Shown here: positions 23,001 to 32,120 of the stretch, in pieces
How positions within the stretch are numbered: position 1 is the stretch's first letter
How the letters are laid out: every line of letters starts with the position of its first letter
Assembly: GCA_028015205.1 (NCBI GenBank)
Contig: JAPWFG010000020.1
Coordinates: 1,054,001 to 1,118,000, forward strand
Direction: 5' to 3'
Length of the DNA stretch: 64,000 nt
DNA from: Mytilisepta virgata
Taxonomy: Eukaryota; Mollusca; Bivalvia; Mytilida; Mytilidae
Notes under the pieces: generated by a model
Seen by the model: the letters and a program-made list of their open reading frames with translations, nothing else
Databases searched by the model: none
Told to the model about the DNA's origin: nothing
Program-made: the position numbers and the translations under genes

Positions 23001-25631
23001 ATTCTATTTCCTGTCTCAATTTCCATTATTCATAACATCACTTCATTCTGAATATCTTGAACTGCAAATTGTTTTTCTTTGACAATAAATTAAACCATTA
23101 CTGTCCGACTGACATTTCTTTATAAACTTTACCTTTTTTATTAGGGTCAACATACTGTTGAACTTTAACCTGCCATGGTCTGTCAAGGAAAGTAAATGCT
23201 AATGGTTCTAAATTCAGTGCTTTGGCTCGTTCTGCTAAAGTTCCTTTATGTCCAGGTTTAAATGGAGCATACTAAAATACATGTTTGATAAAATACTATC
23301 AAATCTTATTAAAAGGACACAATAAATTTTGAAGTGATTGACCATTACAATGTCACTATTTCCAAACTTTCTACTGCTGTAACACCTGATGTGAATTTAT
23401 TTATCTTCAGTAGCTTATAATTATACCCCATTAATTTTTTTTTAAATTTAATTTTAAACAGAATACTAGCAAAATAACTTTGTTGGACAACAGGAATGAT
23501 GCCTTGAAAAATTGGGGACAACTAACTATTCTGGAGAACTTGTGTTTATTTCTGGCTTTAAAAAGAGCCTGTATTTGCTTTTTCATTACATGTATATTTT
23601 CTCGCTGCATTGAAGACCAATTGGTGGCCTTGGGCTGTTTTCTGCTCTTTGGTGGGGTTGTCTCCTTGACACATTCCCCGTTTCCATTATCTATTCTATC
23701 AATATTGGGAAGAAGATTTTTAGGGAAATTGGAAATTGTTGAAAAAATTAGAATTTTTGTCTTCCTGTTAACAGCTTTTGACCCAATAAGATCAACCTGG
23801 TCAATGCATGTTAACAATATGAAAACAAAATTATAGTTCATACTTGCAGCATTGTTATATGATTTTGCTTTCATAAATTTATCTTTTTTGTTCTTTAAAA
23901 TAGCTGCTTTTATGTTGTAGTTGAAAATAGTAGCAAAATTCAGACAGCCCGCCATGTTGTTGGCAAATATGCAACATGTGATCTGGATTCGAAGTATCTC
24001 ACAAATGATTTTTACAACACATGTTCAACACATTAGTTGACTTTTAAATGTCTAAAAAGAGAATTTGTTTTCAAAAATTTTTTCCTTTCATTTAAATATT
24101 TCAAATTTACTCCTCTTGGAAAAAACTTCCAGGTAAGAAAATCAATAAAATTTACTAAAAAATTGTTCTTGTTTTAATCATTTATGATAAGATAGATAGT
24201 AAAAAATTGTCTAGCAAGATGAAAAAAACACTCAATAAGCACTTAAAGTACTTAATTTAAAGAAGAAATAAAAATTACTGACTGTCACCGGCTGGTAACA
24301 ATGATTGTAACTTTGACCATTTTGCAAGTGTCGAAAATTCGGGTTATCAAAAATTAAATTTTCCTTGAATTTTTAAGTTACGAAAAATTAGGGCATTGAA
24401 AAATTATAGTTATTTTGGTACTCTCCTACTGTTACTCACCAAATCATCAATTTCTGTAGTAGTTTTTGAGTTCTTCAAACATTTTAGTAAATCTGGAGTC
24501 AGTTTACCAAGCTTGTGAATAGCTTTTACAACTGTAACAATTTTACTCTGAACATGCCTGAAAAGTAAATACATCATTCAAAATTCAATGAAATGATGTA
24601 CTGGTCAAGAAAACCATTGACAGCATTTTAGCTTAAATAAGATTTTCATTCAAACAAAAACTGATAAAAATTAATTAATTAGTGTACTGTTGGCTTCAAT
24701 ACAACTAAAACTGTCCTTTCAATACAGAATCATTAACTCGGCCAATATCGAAAAACCCAGCCAATACAGTTTTGCTATATTGGCTGACTTGTACTCGGCC
24801 AAAATCCGGTGAGTCGATTTTCTCTAGATTTTGGTTTGAATACATACTAAAACTCCAAAATAGTTACATAGTATCTAAATTAGTTCATGATTGGTGATTA
24901 AAGGTGTTTCAAAATTGATAATTATAAATTATTCAGTAATAGCTCTGACTATTCAAATCCTTCAATGAATATACTTAAGCATTTTCCAAGAAAAAACATC
25001 ATACAGAATATGCATTGTGAAAACTAGTTAATTAATAAAGATATCATTACATGGTTATTTTTGCATTGGCCTTGTTTTTGGTCCTCGGCCAGCTGTATTG
25101 GCCTGCAGCTCTGCCTCAGGCCAATACAGCAAGCCTCGGATCAATAACAAGAAACAACCATGTAATAATATCATATTACACATGTTTCTTAAATGAAATG
25201 TCAACAATTTTTTATATGTTTACATGTACATTCCCCCCTACTTCTGTCTTTATACATTACAGTCAAACCTGCTCTAAAGGGCATTTCTATATAGCAAATC
25301 ACTATCTACAATGTATAAAGAACAATGTGAAAATGTCCTTGTAATGAACATAGTTTGTAAAATTAACCTCTATATAAAGGGTTTAACGGTATATGAATTG
25401 TTATTACTTAAGTTCCTCAGAAGCACACTGGATATCTCTAAGTTTATCAACTTCCATACCACCAGTCATTTCCTTACGATATCGAGCTATAAATGGTATA
25501 GTGCATCCTTCCTCTAACAATTTGATAACATTCTTTGTAGCCCATTTTGGTAGATCTAAATTCTCTGCCACAGTCTCGTCTAAATTCCAGTTAGGAGTAG
25601 TATTTATCTTTTCATCTTCTGCCATGTTATC
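7782..25631 (-). CDS. SRBD1: SRBD1 / Tex-like S1 RNA-binding protein, 17 exons, about 787 aa
   Basis: SRBD1 is the animal relative of bacterial Tex and eukaryotic Spt6, an RNA-binding, transcription-linked protein; its exact role in molluscs is unknown. Exons in coding order: 25631-25408, 24557-24440, 23271-23133, 22677-22581, 22241-22061, 21070-20862, 19484-19327, 18081-17985, 17544-17446, 16967-16876, 15437-15355, 13930-13824, 12697-12533, 9944-9783, 9591-9506, 9104-9006, 8035-7782. All are GT-AG and every junction keeps frame. Domains: Tex N-terminal helices (about 1-190); a lysine-rich insert (about 205-225); YqgF/RNase H-like fold with [11 protein letters not shown] (about 345-470); HhH (about 533-587); a basic linker with RKRKK and KAKKKKE that could be a nuclear signal (about 600-625); Tex helices; C-terminal S1 with [19 protein letters not shown] (about 715-785). 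The length matches bacterial Tex (about 780), and the roughly 200-residue N-terminal extension of vertebrate SRBD1 is not seen. The ATG at 25625 has a good context (AACATGG), but an acceptor lies 6 bases upstream, so an earlier coding exon is possible. Confidence 0.94.
8289..8306. repeat. Perfect 18-bp palindrome CTGATATGGCCATATCAG
   Basis: Self-complementary. A related word (TTATATGGCTATATCAGACC) lies 30 bp on. In SRBD1 intron 16, near the fold-back at 8392-8500. Confidence 0.85.
8392..8500. repeat. Fold-back with about 30-bp arms
   Basis: Arms AGATTAATACATGACCTAAT... and, inverted, AGATTAATGCATGACCTAAT..., each running to ATATCGGA. Spacer about 48 bp. MITE-like, in SRBD1 intron 16. Confidence 0.75.
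9006..9104 (-). CDS. SRBD1: SRBD1 exon 16
   Basis: Residues about 671-703, [20 protein letters not shown] then [13 protein letters not shown]. Corresponds to the helical segment before the S1 domain. Enters and leaves in phase 1. Confidence 0.9.
9506..9591 (-). CDS. SRBD1: SRBD1 exon 15
   Basis: Residues about 642-670, [18 protein letters not shown] then [11 protein letters not shown]. Helical segment after the HPESY motif. Phase 2 in, phase 1 out. Confidence 0.88.
9783..9944 (-). CDS. SRBD1: SRBD1 exon 14 (basic linker and HPESY motif)
   Basis: Residues about 588-641. Begins acidic ([12 protein letters not shown]), then basic ([17 protein letters not shown]), then [20 protein letters not shown]. 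The WIHPESY segment is strongly conserved with human SRBD1 (CIHPESY). The basic run is a candidate nuclear localisation signal (inference). Confidence 0.9.
10230..10860 (-). repeat. Intronic dispersed repeat, paralogous to 23990-24380
   Basis: Shares a run of words in the same order with 23990-24380: 'AAACTTCCAGGTA', 'CAATAAATTTACTAAAAAATTG', 'ACACTCAATAAG', 'AAAGTAATTAA', 'TTTTGCAAGTGTTGAAAA'. Both copies sit in SRBD1 introns (13 and 2) in the same orientation. An 85-codon open frame inside (10300-10557, minus) has no intact counterpart in the other copy, so I do not call it a gene. Confidence 0.6.
11099..12478 (+). mobile_element. Hairpin-ended tandem-core repeat, copy 2 (family A, full length)
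   Basis: The best-preserved copy, inside SRBD1 intron 13. 5' end: ACTAGAGG, hairpin GGCTCT-CA-AGAGCC, GTATCGCTCACCTGG. Core: about 165-bp units phased on GGTTTCAGACAAGAAG (11366, 11531, about 11697). 3' end: AACGGACGACGG, GGACGCCAAGTGATGAGAAT, then the hairpin AGCTCACATGACCC-TTT-GGGTCAGGTGAGCT at 12445-12475. The 5' GCTCACCTG and the 3' CAGGTGAGC form short subterminal inverted repeats. No transposase is encoded, so it would be non-autonomous. Confidence 0.85.
12533..12697 (-). CDS. SRBD1: SRBD1 exon 13 (helix-hairpin-helix)
   Basis: Residues about 533-587. Reads [49 protein letters not shown]. This is the HhH module, with the [14 protein letters not shown] hairpin typical of Tex and SRBD1. 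The exon ends two bases into a lysine codon, directly before GTAAAA. Confidence 0.92.
12948..13090 (+). repeat. Dispersed repeat, second copy of the 7024-7190 family
   Basis: In SRBD1 intron 12. Same ordered words as 7024-7190 (GTGGAATATCCTTGTCTTGC, CAATATATTTTGGTG, TTGCTTATAAATAGAAA). It runs directly into an 'AACAAGAGTGGACACACA' segment at 13128, which also starts the repeat at 3317. Confidence 0.5.
13824..13930 (-). CDS. SRBD1: SRBD1 exon 12
   Basis: Residues about 498-532, [20 protein letters not shown] then [15 protein letters not shown]. Links the YqgF-like region to the HhH module. The [13 protein letters not shown] string is nearly identical to human SRBD1. Starts in phase 0, ends in phase 2. 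Confidence 0.92.
14013..14924. mobile_element. Non-autonomous pogo/Tigger-like DNA element, TA target duplication
   Basis: Ends are CAGTGGAACTCCCCTAAACC and, inverted, CAGTGGAACCTCTGAAAACC, flanked by TA on both sides (14011-14012, 14925-14926). Sub-terminal 'CCTCTGAAAACCGG' words recur inside. A second inverted repeat is nested within it (arms at 14454-14499 and 14571-14615). No transposase frame. It sits in SRBD1 intron 11. The superfamily is inferred from the TIR style and the TA duplication. Confidence 0.75.
14454..14615. repeat. Nested fold-back, about 45-bp arms
   Basis: Arms AGATTCTCCTTCAATTTACA... (14454-14499) and its imperfect inverse ending GAAGGAGAATCT (14571-14615) share 'GAGTTATGGAATT' and 'CCACCC'. 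Spacer about 70 bp. Probably a small MITE inserted in the pogo-like element. Confidence 0.65.
15355..15437 (-). CDS. SRBD1: SRBD1 exon 11
   Basis: Residues about 470-497, [20 protein letters not shown] then HIGVGQYQ. The ARR..[20 protein letters not shown] signature is characteristic of the Tex/SRBD1 family. Confidence 0.94.
15479..15607. mobile_element. Small MITE with CTGTATTTTC ends
   Basis: Ends TACTGTATTTTCTGGACTAT and, inverted, TACTGTATTTTCCTTCATAT; inside are mirrored GACTATAAGTC-type and 'CATAGACTTATAA' words. About 129 bp, in SRBD1 intron 10. Resembles the widespread 'GGACTATAAGTC' class of TA-inserting MITEs (recalled, not searched). Confidence 0.6.
15801..16063 (+). mobile_element. 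tRNA-derived SINE, second copy
   Basis: Same family as 5407-5675, in SRBD1 intron 10. A-box-like CTCGAGTGGTCTATGG, B-box GAGTTCGAATCTC, body 'GGTTCTCTCCGGGTACTCAG', 'CACCAATAAAAACTGGCTGC', tail AACTAAACAAACA. No clear target duplication, so probably older than the other copy. Confidence 0.85.
16876..16967 (-). CDS. SRBD1: SRBD1 exon 10
   Basis: Residues about 439-469, [20 protein letters not shown] then [20 protein letters not shown] is a hallmark of the YqgF-like region of Tex/SRBD1, and DPSLRGA leads into the next exon's VSIARR. Confidence 0.94.
17300..17381 (+). repeat. Perfect 41-bp tandem duplication
   Basis: Two identical 41-bp copies beginning CTAAAATCAGTTTTCTAATA, in SRBD1 intron 9, 65 bp from exon 9. 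Identical copies imply a recent slip or an assembly artefact. Confidence 0.9.
17446..17544 (-). CDS. SRBD1: SRBD1 exon 9
   Basis: Residues about 406-438, [20 protein letters not shown] then [12 protein letters not shown]. IGNGxxCRETE is the second conserved YqgF motif. Confidence 0.93.
17985..18081 (-). CDS. SRBD1: SRBD1 exon 8
   Basis: Residues about 374-405, [20 protein letters not shown] then [12 protein letters not shown]. Beta strand and helix of the RNase H-like fold. Confidence 0.9.
19327..19484 (-). CDS. SRBD1: SRBD1 exon 7 (YqgF start)
   Basis: Residues about 321-373, [57 protein letters not shown] is the first motif of the RNase H-like domain. Starts and ends in mid-codon, consistent with the flanking exons. 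Confidence 0.94.
19571..20627 (+). repeat. Dispersed repeat (family D), split by a pogo-like element
   Basis: Starts AACTAGAGGTCGTGTCTCCT and ends with an ACAGACGGATGGACAAGG box and a hairpin-like module (CCCCTTTCCACATTCGTGGA). A second copy at 52616-53459 shows the same ends. The pogo-like element at 19652-20125 interrupts it: the words on each side (ATTGAGAATTATTTTAAA and GAAAGTTTCATATTA) are contiguous in the other copy. Lies in SRBD1 intron 6. Confidence 0.75.
19652..20125. mobile_element. Non-autonomous pogo/Tigger-like element
   Basis: 474 bp between TA dinucleotides. Ends CAGTCTCTCGTTATCTCGAA and, inverted, CAGTAAACTCTCATTGCCTT. Inner 'TTTCGAC' and 'CTCAAACGAGT' words match the element at 61040-61729. 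No transposase. Confidence 0.7.
20862..21070 (-). CDS. SRBD1: SRBD1 exon 6
   Basis: Residues about 252-320, [76 protein letters not shown] is an invariant Tex-family string. Confidence 0.94.
22061..22241 (-). CDS. SRBD1: SRBD1 exon 5
   Basis: Residues about 191-251. A lysine-rich low-complexity insert ([27 protein letters not shown]) is followed by [20 protein letters not shown]. The KYEQYF..xxxCNIKPHQ end precedes LAINRGE, as in the family. Confidence 0.9.
22581..22677 (-). CDS. SRBD1: SRBD1 exon 4
   Basis: Residues about 159-190, [20 protein letters not shown] then [21 protein letters not shown] matches human GVQHILADMI. Confidence 0.93.
23133..23271 (-). CDS. SRBD1: SRBD1 exon 3
   Basis: Residues about 113-158, [46 protein letters not shown]. 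The YAPFKPxxxGTxAExAxxLxLE string is the Tex N-terminal signature. Confidence 0.94.
23634..23710 (+). repeat. Common bivalve-type dispersed repeat fragment
   Basis: GCTGTTTTCTGCTCTTTGG, GGGTTGTCTCCTTGACACA and TTCCCCGTTTCCATT occur in order. The same block is at 25787-25857, and a piece is at 22975-23010. From memory this is very common in mussel transcripts. It explains the middle of the long minus-strand open frame 23431-23955. Confidence 0.6.
23990..24380 (-). repeat. Intronic dispersed repeat, paralogous to 10230-10860
   Basis: In SRBD1 intron 2. Shares ordered words with 10230-10860 (AAACTTCCAGGTAAGAAAAT, AAATTTACTAAAAAATTGTT, ACACTCAATAAGCACT, TTTTGCAAGTGTCGAAAA). Confidence 0.6.
24440..24557 (-). 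CDS. SRBD1: SRBD1 exon 2
   Basis: Residues about 73-112, [20 protein letters not shown] then [20 protein letters not shown]-terminal Tex helices. Its first base completes the lysine codon begun in exon 1. Confidence 0.91.
25040..25174. repeat. Fold-back with about 60-bp arms
   Basis: Arms share, inverted, TTACATGGTT, CTCGG and CTGTATTGGCCTG. The pair meets near 25108. A related shorter hairpin (CAGCCAATACAG / CTATATTGGCTG) lies at 24755-24785. Both are in SRBD1 intron 1, and a MITE origin is likely. Confidence 0.65.
25408..25631 (-). CDS. SRBD1: SRBD1 exon 1 (first recognised coding exon)
   Basis: Residues 1-72, from the ATG at 25625: [20 protein letters not shown], then [20 protein letters not shown] and [19 protein letters not shown]. 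The [15 protein letters not shown] motif opens the Tex fold. An acceptor-like TTTGTAG lies directly before GATAAC-ATG, so it may follow a 5' UTR exon or a further coding exon not found here. Confidence 0.9.
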
Positions 25632-25786
25632 CTACAAATATTAGAACATAGTTTTAACTTAAATTCCCTGATATCACGAAGGCTTGACTCAATGACCTAT
25701 TACAGGGCACTCCACCATTTTACAAACTAAGCAGAAGCATTGAAATAGATCTAATGAAGTTTGGTTATAAACCTGTCACAAATGTA

Positions 25787-25857
25787 GCTGTTTTCTGCTC
25801 TTTGCTCAGGTTGTTGTCCCTTTGAATTCCCCATTTCCATTCCCTATTCTACAATGC
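25787..25857 (+). repeat. Common bivalve-type dispersed repeat fragment, second copy
   Basis: GCTGTTTTCTGCTCTTTGC, GGTTGTTGTCCCTTTGA and TTCCCCATTTCCATTCC occur in the same order as at 23634. Confidence 0.6.
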
Positions 25858-25859
25858 AA

Positions 25860-26434
25860 ACCTTAACCACTTCAAGAGTCATCATACCACAATGAATATG
25901 TAAAATTTCAAATGAATTGCCGATAATACCTTTTTGACAAATATGGATTTTTTAGTTAAATATCAAAATAATATTAGCGTCTAACTTTTAAATACAAAAT
26001 TTCTTTCTGACAGCCAGGCTTGAACTTTTCACACAGCAATCAACCATTCAGCTGAGCCAAAGGAGAATGCATTTAGCTAAGTTGAAAAGCTATGGCTACT
26101 AAATCATGAATTGGAATATTTTAGTTTACATATTGTAAATGTGCCACATTAATTACGCTGCCACGACTTCAATGTTGAAGGGTCATGATCAGTAGTTGTA
26201 ACAAACTACTAAGACCACTTGAAAACAATGTGAATTTATTATTACTTTCTTTTTATTAATTTAAAAACTGATTGAATTATTACTGTAATAATGAAAAACA
26301 CACATCCATAATAAATAAATAATTATTAATAAAGGGAATATAAATTTCATATTGCTGATGTAGAGTAGACAATCTTTCTTTTATTAAAACAATTTGAAAT
26401 AATTTGGGGATGGTGTTCTTGATTGCTGATTACA
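25860..26434. other. Intergenic, upstream side of SRBD1
   Basis: AT-rich, no exon recognised. Any SRBD1 promoter or untranslated first exon would be expected in or beyond this stretch, but I cannot point to one. Confidence 0.3.
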
Positions 26435-26703
26435 AAGTAATGCCGGGCGTCCTTCTGTCCGTCCGTGCGACCTCGTTTTTAGTGCTCTAGCAAATTTATT
26501 TTTCTTCACATTTTTACAAAAGCTTTATTTCAAAGGTAGCTTGTGTATTCCAACAATATGAGGGTATTAATTCAAAACAAACAAATTAAGGCACATTTCT
26601 ATATTGTAAACATTGACTACACACATAATTGTACACGGCATATGCTATTAATATATAGAATACTAAAGTATGGGGAGCATTTATTTATTAACATATTGTT
26701 ACA
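26435..26703 (-). mobile_element. Probable 3' LTR remnant of a Ty3/gypsy element
   Basis: On the minus strand a polypurine tract (AAGAAGGGGGA, 26704-26713) directly precedes TGTAACAATATG at 26703, the expected start of a 3' LTR. A GAAATAAAGC poly(A)-like signal lies near 26525 and GGACGGACAGAAGGACGCC near 26450. The far border is approximate. The integrase piece at 27025-27640 lies upstream in the same orientation. Confidence 0.6.
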
Positions 26704-27024
26704 TCCCCCTTCTTAAACAAAATCTTAAACAGTTCTTGATGTTTTCAAATTTGGTCTTAACCTTATCTAAATTAGCAAATGTGCCATTTAAAATATTAAC
26801 TAATACATGTCATACTAAAAAAACTATTTACAGTCCATCACTATTAAAACCCCACTATTATATGTCTATTATAAATTCACAATATAAAACCTACACTAAT
26901 TTTGGACTAATAAAACAAAAACAAAAACAGGCACAAATTTACAAAGTCCAAGCTAACGCACTGAACAAACGTAGTCCTGGAGATATTTTGGTTTACTATG
27001 ATCAAAAGTTCTAATGGTTGGTTT

Positions 27025-27640
27025 ATTTGCTTAGTATTCAGTCACAACATTCTGTTTATCAATAGTGGTTGATTGTTTATGGTTGTCCTTGCAACCTGCA
27101 ACGCAGTTGTATGTTTGATTTGGCAGTTGTGTTTCTGACCAATGGATAATAGGCTCTTTAGTTAACATCAAATGTCTATGATTTCTTCGATAAGTTCTGC
27201 CATCTTCAGTGGTCACATTGTATGATCTAATACTAGATTTGTCTTCAACTTTAGCTTTCGTCCAGTCCTTTCCATTTCTGAACGGCTTTATTAGGACTAC
27301 ATCTCCTTTCGTTAGTTTGGTCTTATCTTTAACAATACAATTGTAATAATAGAGTTGTTTCTCCTTTTGAAACCTCTTGTTTCCTACTATTTCTGTTGAA
27401 TTGTCTGGCTTCAATACCTCGACGATGATGGTAGCAGCATTCCTCCTCTTCTTTCAAACATTCGTTGAGACGCGCAACTGTCTAAACCTTCAGATGGTGT
27501 ATTTCTCCAGTCTAACAATGCTAAATACGGATCTTTAGCATCCATATGAGAATAAATCATCAACCTCTTTGCTGTTTTACTTTACCATTGGATTGTGGAA
27601 ATCCTGGTGAGCTCGTTGTATGTGTAAATACATACTAATT
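27025..27640 (-). pseudogene. Ty3/gypsy integrase C-terminal remnant
   Basis: Minus-strand frames read an integrase end. First come SSPGFPQSNGK, DPYLALLDWRNTPSEGLDS and LLPSSS. Then, in another frame (27031-27414), come KQLYYYNCIVKD, KGDVVLIKPF, KDWTKAKVEDK and TTEDGRTYRRNHRHLML. This is the standard order of the integrase core end and the GPY/F-like tail of gypsy elements from invertebrates. Frame changes and a stop near 27570 show it is dead. No gag, protease or RT was found beside it, so only the 3' end survives. The ATG at 27414 is not a true start. Confidence 0.85.
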
Positions 27641-30600
27641 AAAAAAATGTCTAAATTCATGACTGTTGAACGGCGTTCAATTATCCGAAAATACGCACTC
27701 GGTAAGTATTGCAAGTGTCACATGTTTTAATGAAATTTTCAATGTCCGAGTTTATAATTGGCCAGTACAAGCATCCTTGAATTCCTATGTGACTAGAATG
27801 TGCTTTTTCCATCAGTTCTTCTCGTGCACTTTTCGGCGATACAACCATGTCAAGCAAGTTCGAAGTTAGATCCTGCCCAAAATCTTTTCTAGGAGTTATG
27901 GCCTTTAATGACTAAATGAAATATTAATGTGGGGGGAAGGGGGGATGTACATTGGAACGCTATTAATTTTTACAGGGATGGCTATCCGTAGTATAGCTAT
28001 CGCCCAGAATCTTAAACCGGCAAGCTGACCAACTTCCACCAGAAACTAGGTAGTCTATTCAGATATGTGCTCAGGATATCAGCTGATAGGTATGTCATTT
28101 GGGTTAAAGTTAACAACCGTGTCCTCCCTTTGAGATTTCGAAACCATGTTAATTGTAAATGATTTTCATGAGCGAATATAATGCAGTTTTAATCAGAAAA
28201 GAGCTGTAACATTATCACACTGTTATTTGAGATTAATACATATGTAATTATGATGTACCATACCAGGCCATTTTACTCATTTCTTAAAATATCTTCAGTT
28301 ATACAATATAGTTCCATAATGCACAAATAATGTTTGTGTGTCCAGATGCAGCATATATATGGTAACATTGGTTATAATCAGTGATCAGTTTCCTAGATAT
28401 GTAACAATCCAGAAATATTTTTATATACATCCAAGTTAAATTTATCGTTCTTAAATATTAATATTCTGGAATACATGTAAATATATGTATTTTGAGACAG
28501 AACCTGAATTCAGCATAGTTGTAGTTGATCAGTGCTATATAAGATCTAACTCATAATTAATCATTTATAATTTAGGGCAATAAATGATGTATTATTTGAG
28601 CATGTCAACCCTAACTAAATTGAGCACATATGTTTGAGAAGATGATCAGTGATATATTTTGAGCAAACATGAGCCTTATATTAATGTGATATAATATGAT
28701 CATGCTAAACTATATTGAGACAAACCTGAATTGGCACAGAAAATTTTAACGTTGATATATTGTATTGATTCTACACTACATGTATATATGAATGAGAAGT
28801 GCAATATATATTAGAGCAAAATTGAGTATTGACAATTTTAAAGCAATAATTAGGTTACCTGGGTACATATACATGTGTATAAGCTGAGCATGTTAATCAT
28901 GGCTATATAATTAGGCGGACATAAATTGACCATATTTTCATGTTAATTTCACCAGAAATACTTCTAGTTGAGAAACTATACATATATCTTTACTTATAGA
29001 TGGAGACATCCCCTCCAGAGAAAACACACATCTGCCAATTAATAGGTTATGAACAAGAGGAGGATAAATTCATACTGAATTGCTTGTTAGAGGAATGTGT
29101 AATAGATATCAAGACAAGCAGGATCCAAATGTGAAACAATGAGGATCCTCGACAATGAGGATGCATCCCCTGTGATACTTGACAGAACTATGTCGTTTGC
29201 TGCTATTATTTGAGATGTGTCGGGTGTTGCTTTACATATGTCCCATTTCTAAAGCTATGAAGAAAAACATACATATATCAATACATATGCAACATATTTA
29301 TTTTCACAATTTATTGCAAAGTAGGGTGCAACTATACATTGTTGCCAAGTTGGATGCAGCTATATATACATTGTGGAAAGGCGAGTTTTTCCCTTCTACG
29401 GTTTCGTGCCGAATACGAAAAAAAGTTTATATTTTACTGACATTGACCTAATATTTTTTTTTATACTGCAACTCAAATCGATACATTGGTACATGTAGTC
29501 ATTTAAATGGTAACATAAATTTCGAACTTATTTCTAATCCCTAAATGAACCTCTGGTTGTGAAAGAAGTGAGCCAACATGAAATCGACATTGTACAAAAT
29601 ATCAACCCTTTTACTATATTAAGGACATAAGCAGTATGCACAATAGGAACTGTTCTAGTTGCAGTCTAAAGTGCTTATCACTACAGTGTTTGCCTTGCAT
29701 AAAGATGTGCTGTTTCGTATGACAACATCATCAATTTGTTAATAGTTGGTGATTAGGTCAGTTAATGGGGAACCACATATAGTCAGTCAATGAATTTGGT
29801 GCAGTGGTATTAGCATTCACATGGCAATTATTTGACTTCAGTTATATTCTAGTGAATATGAATCTTCACTATACTGTACATGTGAAAGTCTATGGGGAAG
29901 TAAACAATTGAAATTTTTGCATTATTCACATGTTTAAGAGAAGCCTTATTCACTTCAACATTTGAATTATACTATCAAAATTGGATACAGGTGAAACATA
30001 TCGCCTTGTCAACAGTTTATACCATATATACAGTTATGTTTAAATCCCTATCATTAATTCGTCAGCCATCAGATCATGAGGCCATCCGTAAACAGTACTT
30101 CAGTACTTTGATTTCTCTTTATGCCCTGTCCACTAAGGTCCACTAAGTGACCGGGCAAACAGTGTCACAAATGTCCATCCTTTCGTCAGTCAAAATGGCA
30201 CTATTAACTTTTGCGGACTAATTGCATAATTTTCCTGACTTTTTTCTGCTATGCCTCTAGATAGGTATTTTTTAACACTAATTAAGCCTGTCTGAATAAC
30301 AAGTCATGACAAGCAGACTTACCATTTTTTGCATTTCCGGTTGAGGGGAAAACTATTGATAAGCGGGAAATGGGAACACACAAAAAATTGTAAGTGGGAT
30401 TGGGAAATTGACCAAATGATTAGCGTGATCCAGGATCAGACCACCCCCCCCCCCCCCCTTAATGAGACCCCATTCAGAGAAATAACTTGATTAAGATCAG
30501 AAACATATATGGGGGTTTCCATATCAATACATGGACTGTTTTTTTTTTACTGTAAACTATGGTACTTCATAAAATATAAATTAGTTGAAAAAGGAAGACA

Positions 30601-30650
30601 ACTCCAAAAGTCCTATAGGAACGTTATTAACTGTTCTGCAACATTTATGC
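27641..30650. other. Gene-poor AT-rich stretch
   Basis: No exon with convincing similarity. Contains scattered TACATGTA palindromes, a poly-C run near 30445-30459, and at 30120-30160 a hairpin module (GCCCTGTCCACTAAGG ... AGTGACCGGGC) like the ends of other repeats here. The open frame at 29179-29451 has no recognisable domain. Confidence 0.4.
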
Positions 30651-30660
30651 TGTACTAATA

Positions 30661-32072
30661 TATGGTTGTCAGAGGGTACCTTGAATTACCGAAATAACAG
30701 GAAAATACCGAAATAACCCATAACATTGCTGAAATAACCTTAATATGAATGAAATAAATTTGTTTGGAGTTCAATTATAGTTTTAAAAGGTAAAAAGTTA
30801 TTTATGGATTGACCGTAATTATTTTTCAGTCTATGAAGAAATAACCTCAATAACGTGGGGTTATTTGAAAGTGTGCACCATGTGCATTGAGGTTATTTCG
30901 AATAGACTGAAAACAAAACTACAGTGAATCCTTATAATTTAATTCCAATGCTTGTTTTGATGTATAAAACGTTGGGATTACCTTTAATGACGTCATAGTG
31001 AAAACGAAAATTTAGTCTATGATACGAAAAAAATTTACCAATTAAACGACGTGTTATATCCAATATTAAATTATATAATTATAAACAAATATTTTCTATT
31101 TTTCAGCTAGAAGGACATAGAATGTGTAAACAAAATTGCAAAGAAGGAAAACTGAATTTGCTTTAACAAAGTACTAAAATACTTAGAGAAAGGCTTATTG
31201 AAAATACAGAAACCTTACAATTGATAAAGCAAATTTTTTTATCACTTCATTTATTTGATTATTTTCTTTTATATTTCAATACAATAAAGATGACCTTGCT
31301 CTGTCAGATATGTGTTTCATGGTTTCTATTGATGGGAGGTAAAATTGTATCAAAAATATCACACTGTTTATTATTATAACAACTAATATTTCATACCATC
31401 CATAACCATGATTACAAGTAACCATAAAAATCGTTATAGCCATATTTCACCAGCAATGTGCCATTTTTCTTTAAATTGGCCACAAAATCAAGTCAGCAAT
31501 ATTTTAAGAAAGTTTAATAGCAGATAATACCATATATGATCACTAATAACAGTCATATAATTACATGATCAAATACAATTATACAGATACTTGTACTTTT
31601 AAAGAAATTAATTAGACTTATTTACATCTACTTTCCATGTAATTAAGAAAATTAACGAGTCATGAGGGATTTCCCATTGATTGATTGGTTACCAATTAAT
31701 AGAAAATCAATGTGAACCATAACACAAATCAAACGAAAAAAGTGGAAATCTTTAGAATTCGATTTATTTCACAAAATAAAACATTTTTATTTCTATCAAA
31801 TGAAATTAATAAATACACGATATATAATATTAAAAATATTTAAAGAAAATTCTGATCGGTCCACAATCCCCCTTCTAGCCAGATCATACATAAAACATAC
31901 ATATATACATTTGATAATAACAAAAATGATACTTTATTACAAAAAATCATGCTGAAAATGTTTAAAACACATTTATTTCATTCATATTAGGGTTATTTTG
32001 GTAATATTATGCATGGGTTATTTTAGTATTTTCGTGGTTATTTCGGTATTTGTTGGTTGTACTGGTTGTCAC
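30661..32072. mobile_element. Long fold-back element with AAATAACC-rich arms
   Basis: About 95-bp imperfect inverted arms (30661-30755 and 31977-32072) share GGTTGTCA, 'AAATACCGAAATAACC' and 'CTAATATGAATGAAATA'. The roughly 1.2-kb middle has no open frame of note but holds an inner hairpin (30829-30911, CAGTCTAT...AAATAACCTCAAT and its inverse). Non-autonomous DNA transposon or fold-back; superfamily unknown. Confidence 0.7.
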
Positions 32073-32120
32073 ATGTTTTCATCTGTCATAAGTGTAACAG
32101 TAGTGCATGATTTGTCTCCC

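Noticed and set aside
23431..23955. 174-codon minus-strand open frame in SRBD1 intron 2, with a 'PKSRKQP' string like the vertebrate SRBD1 N-terminus
   Set aside because: It lies downstream of exon 2, its middle is the antisense of the common repeat at 23634-23710, and no splice arrangement would use it.
26670..27014. 114-codon plus-strand frame
   Set aside because: Antisense to the gypsy 3' end (polypurine tract and LTR start); no domain.
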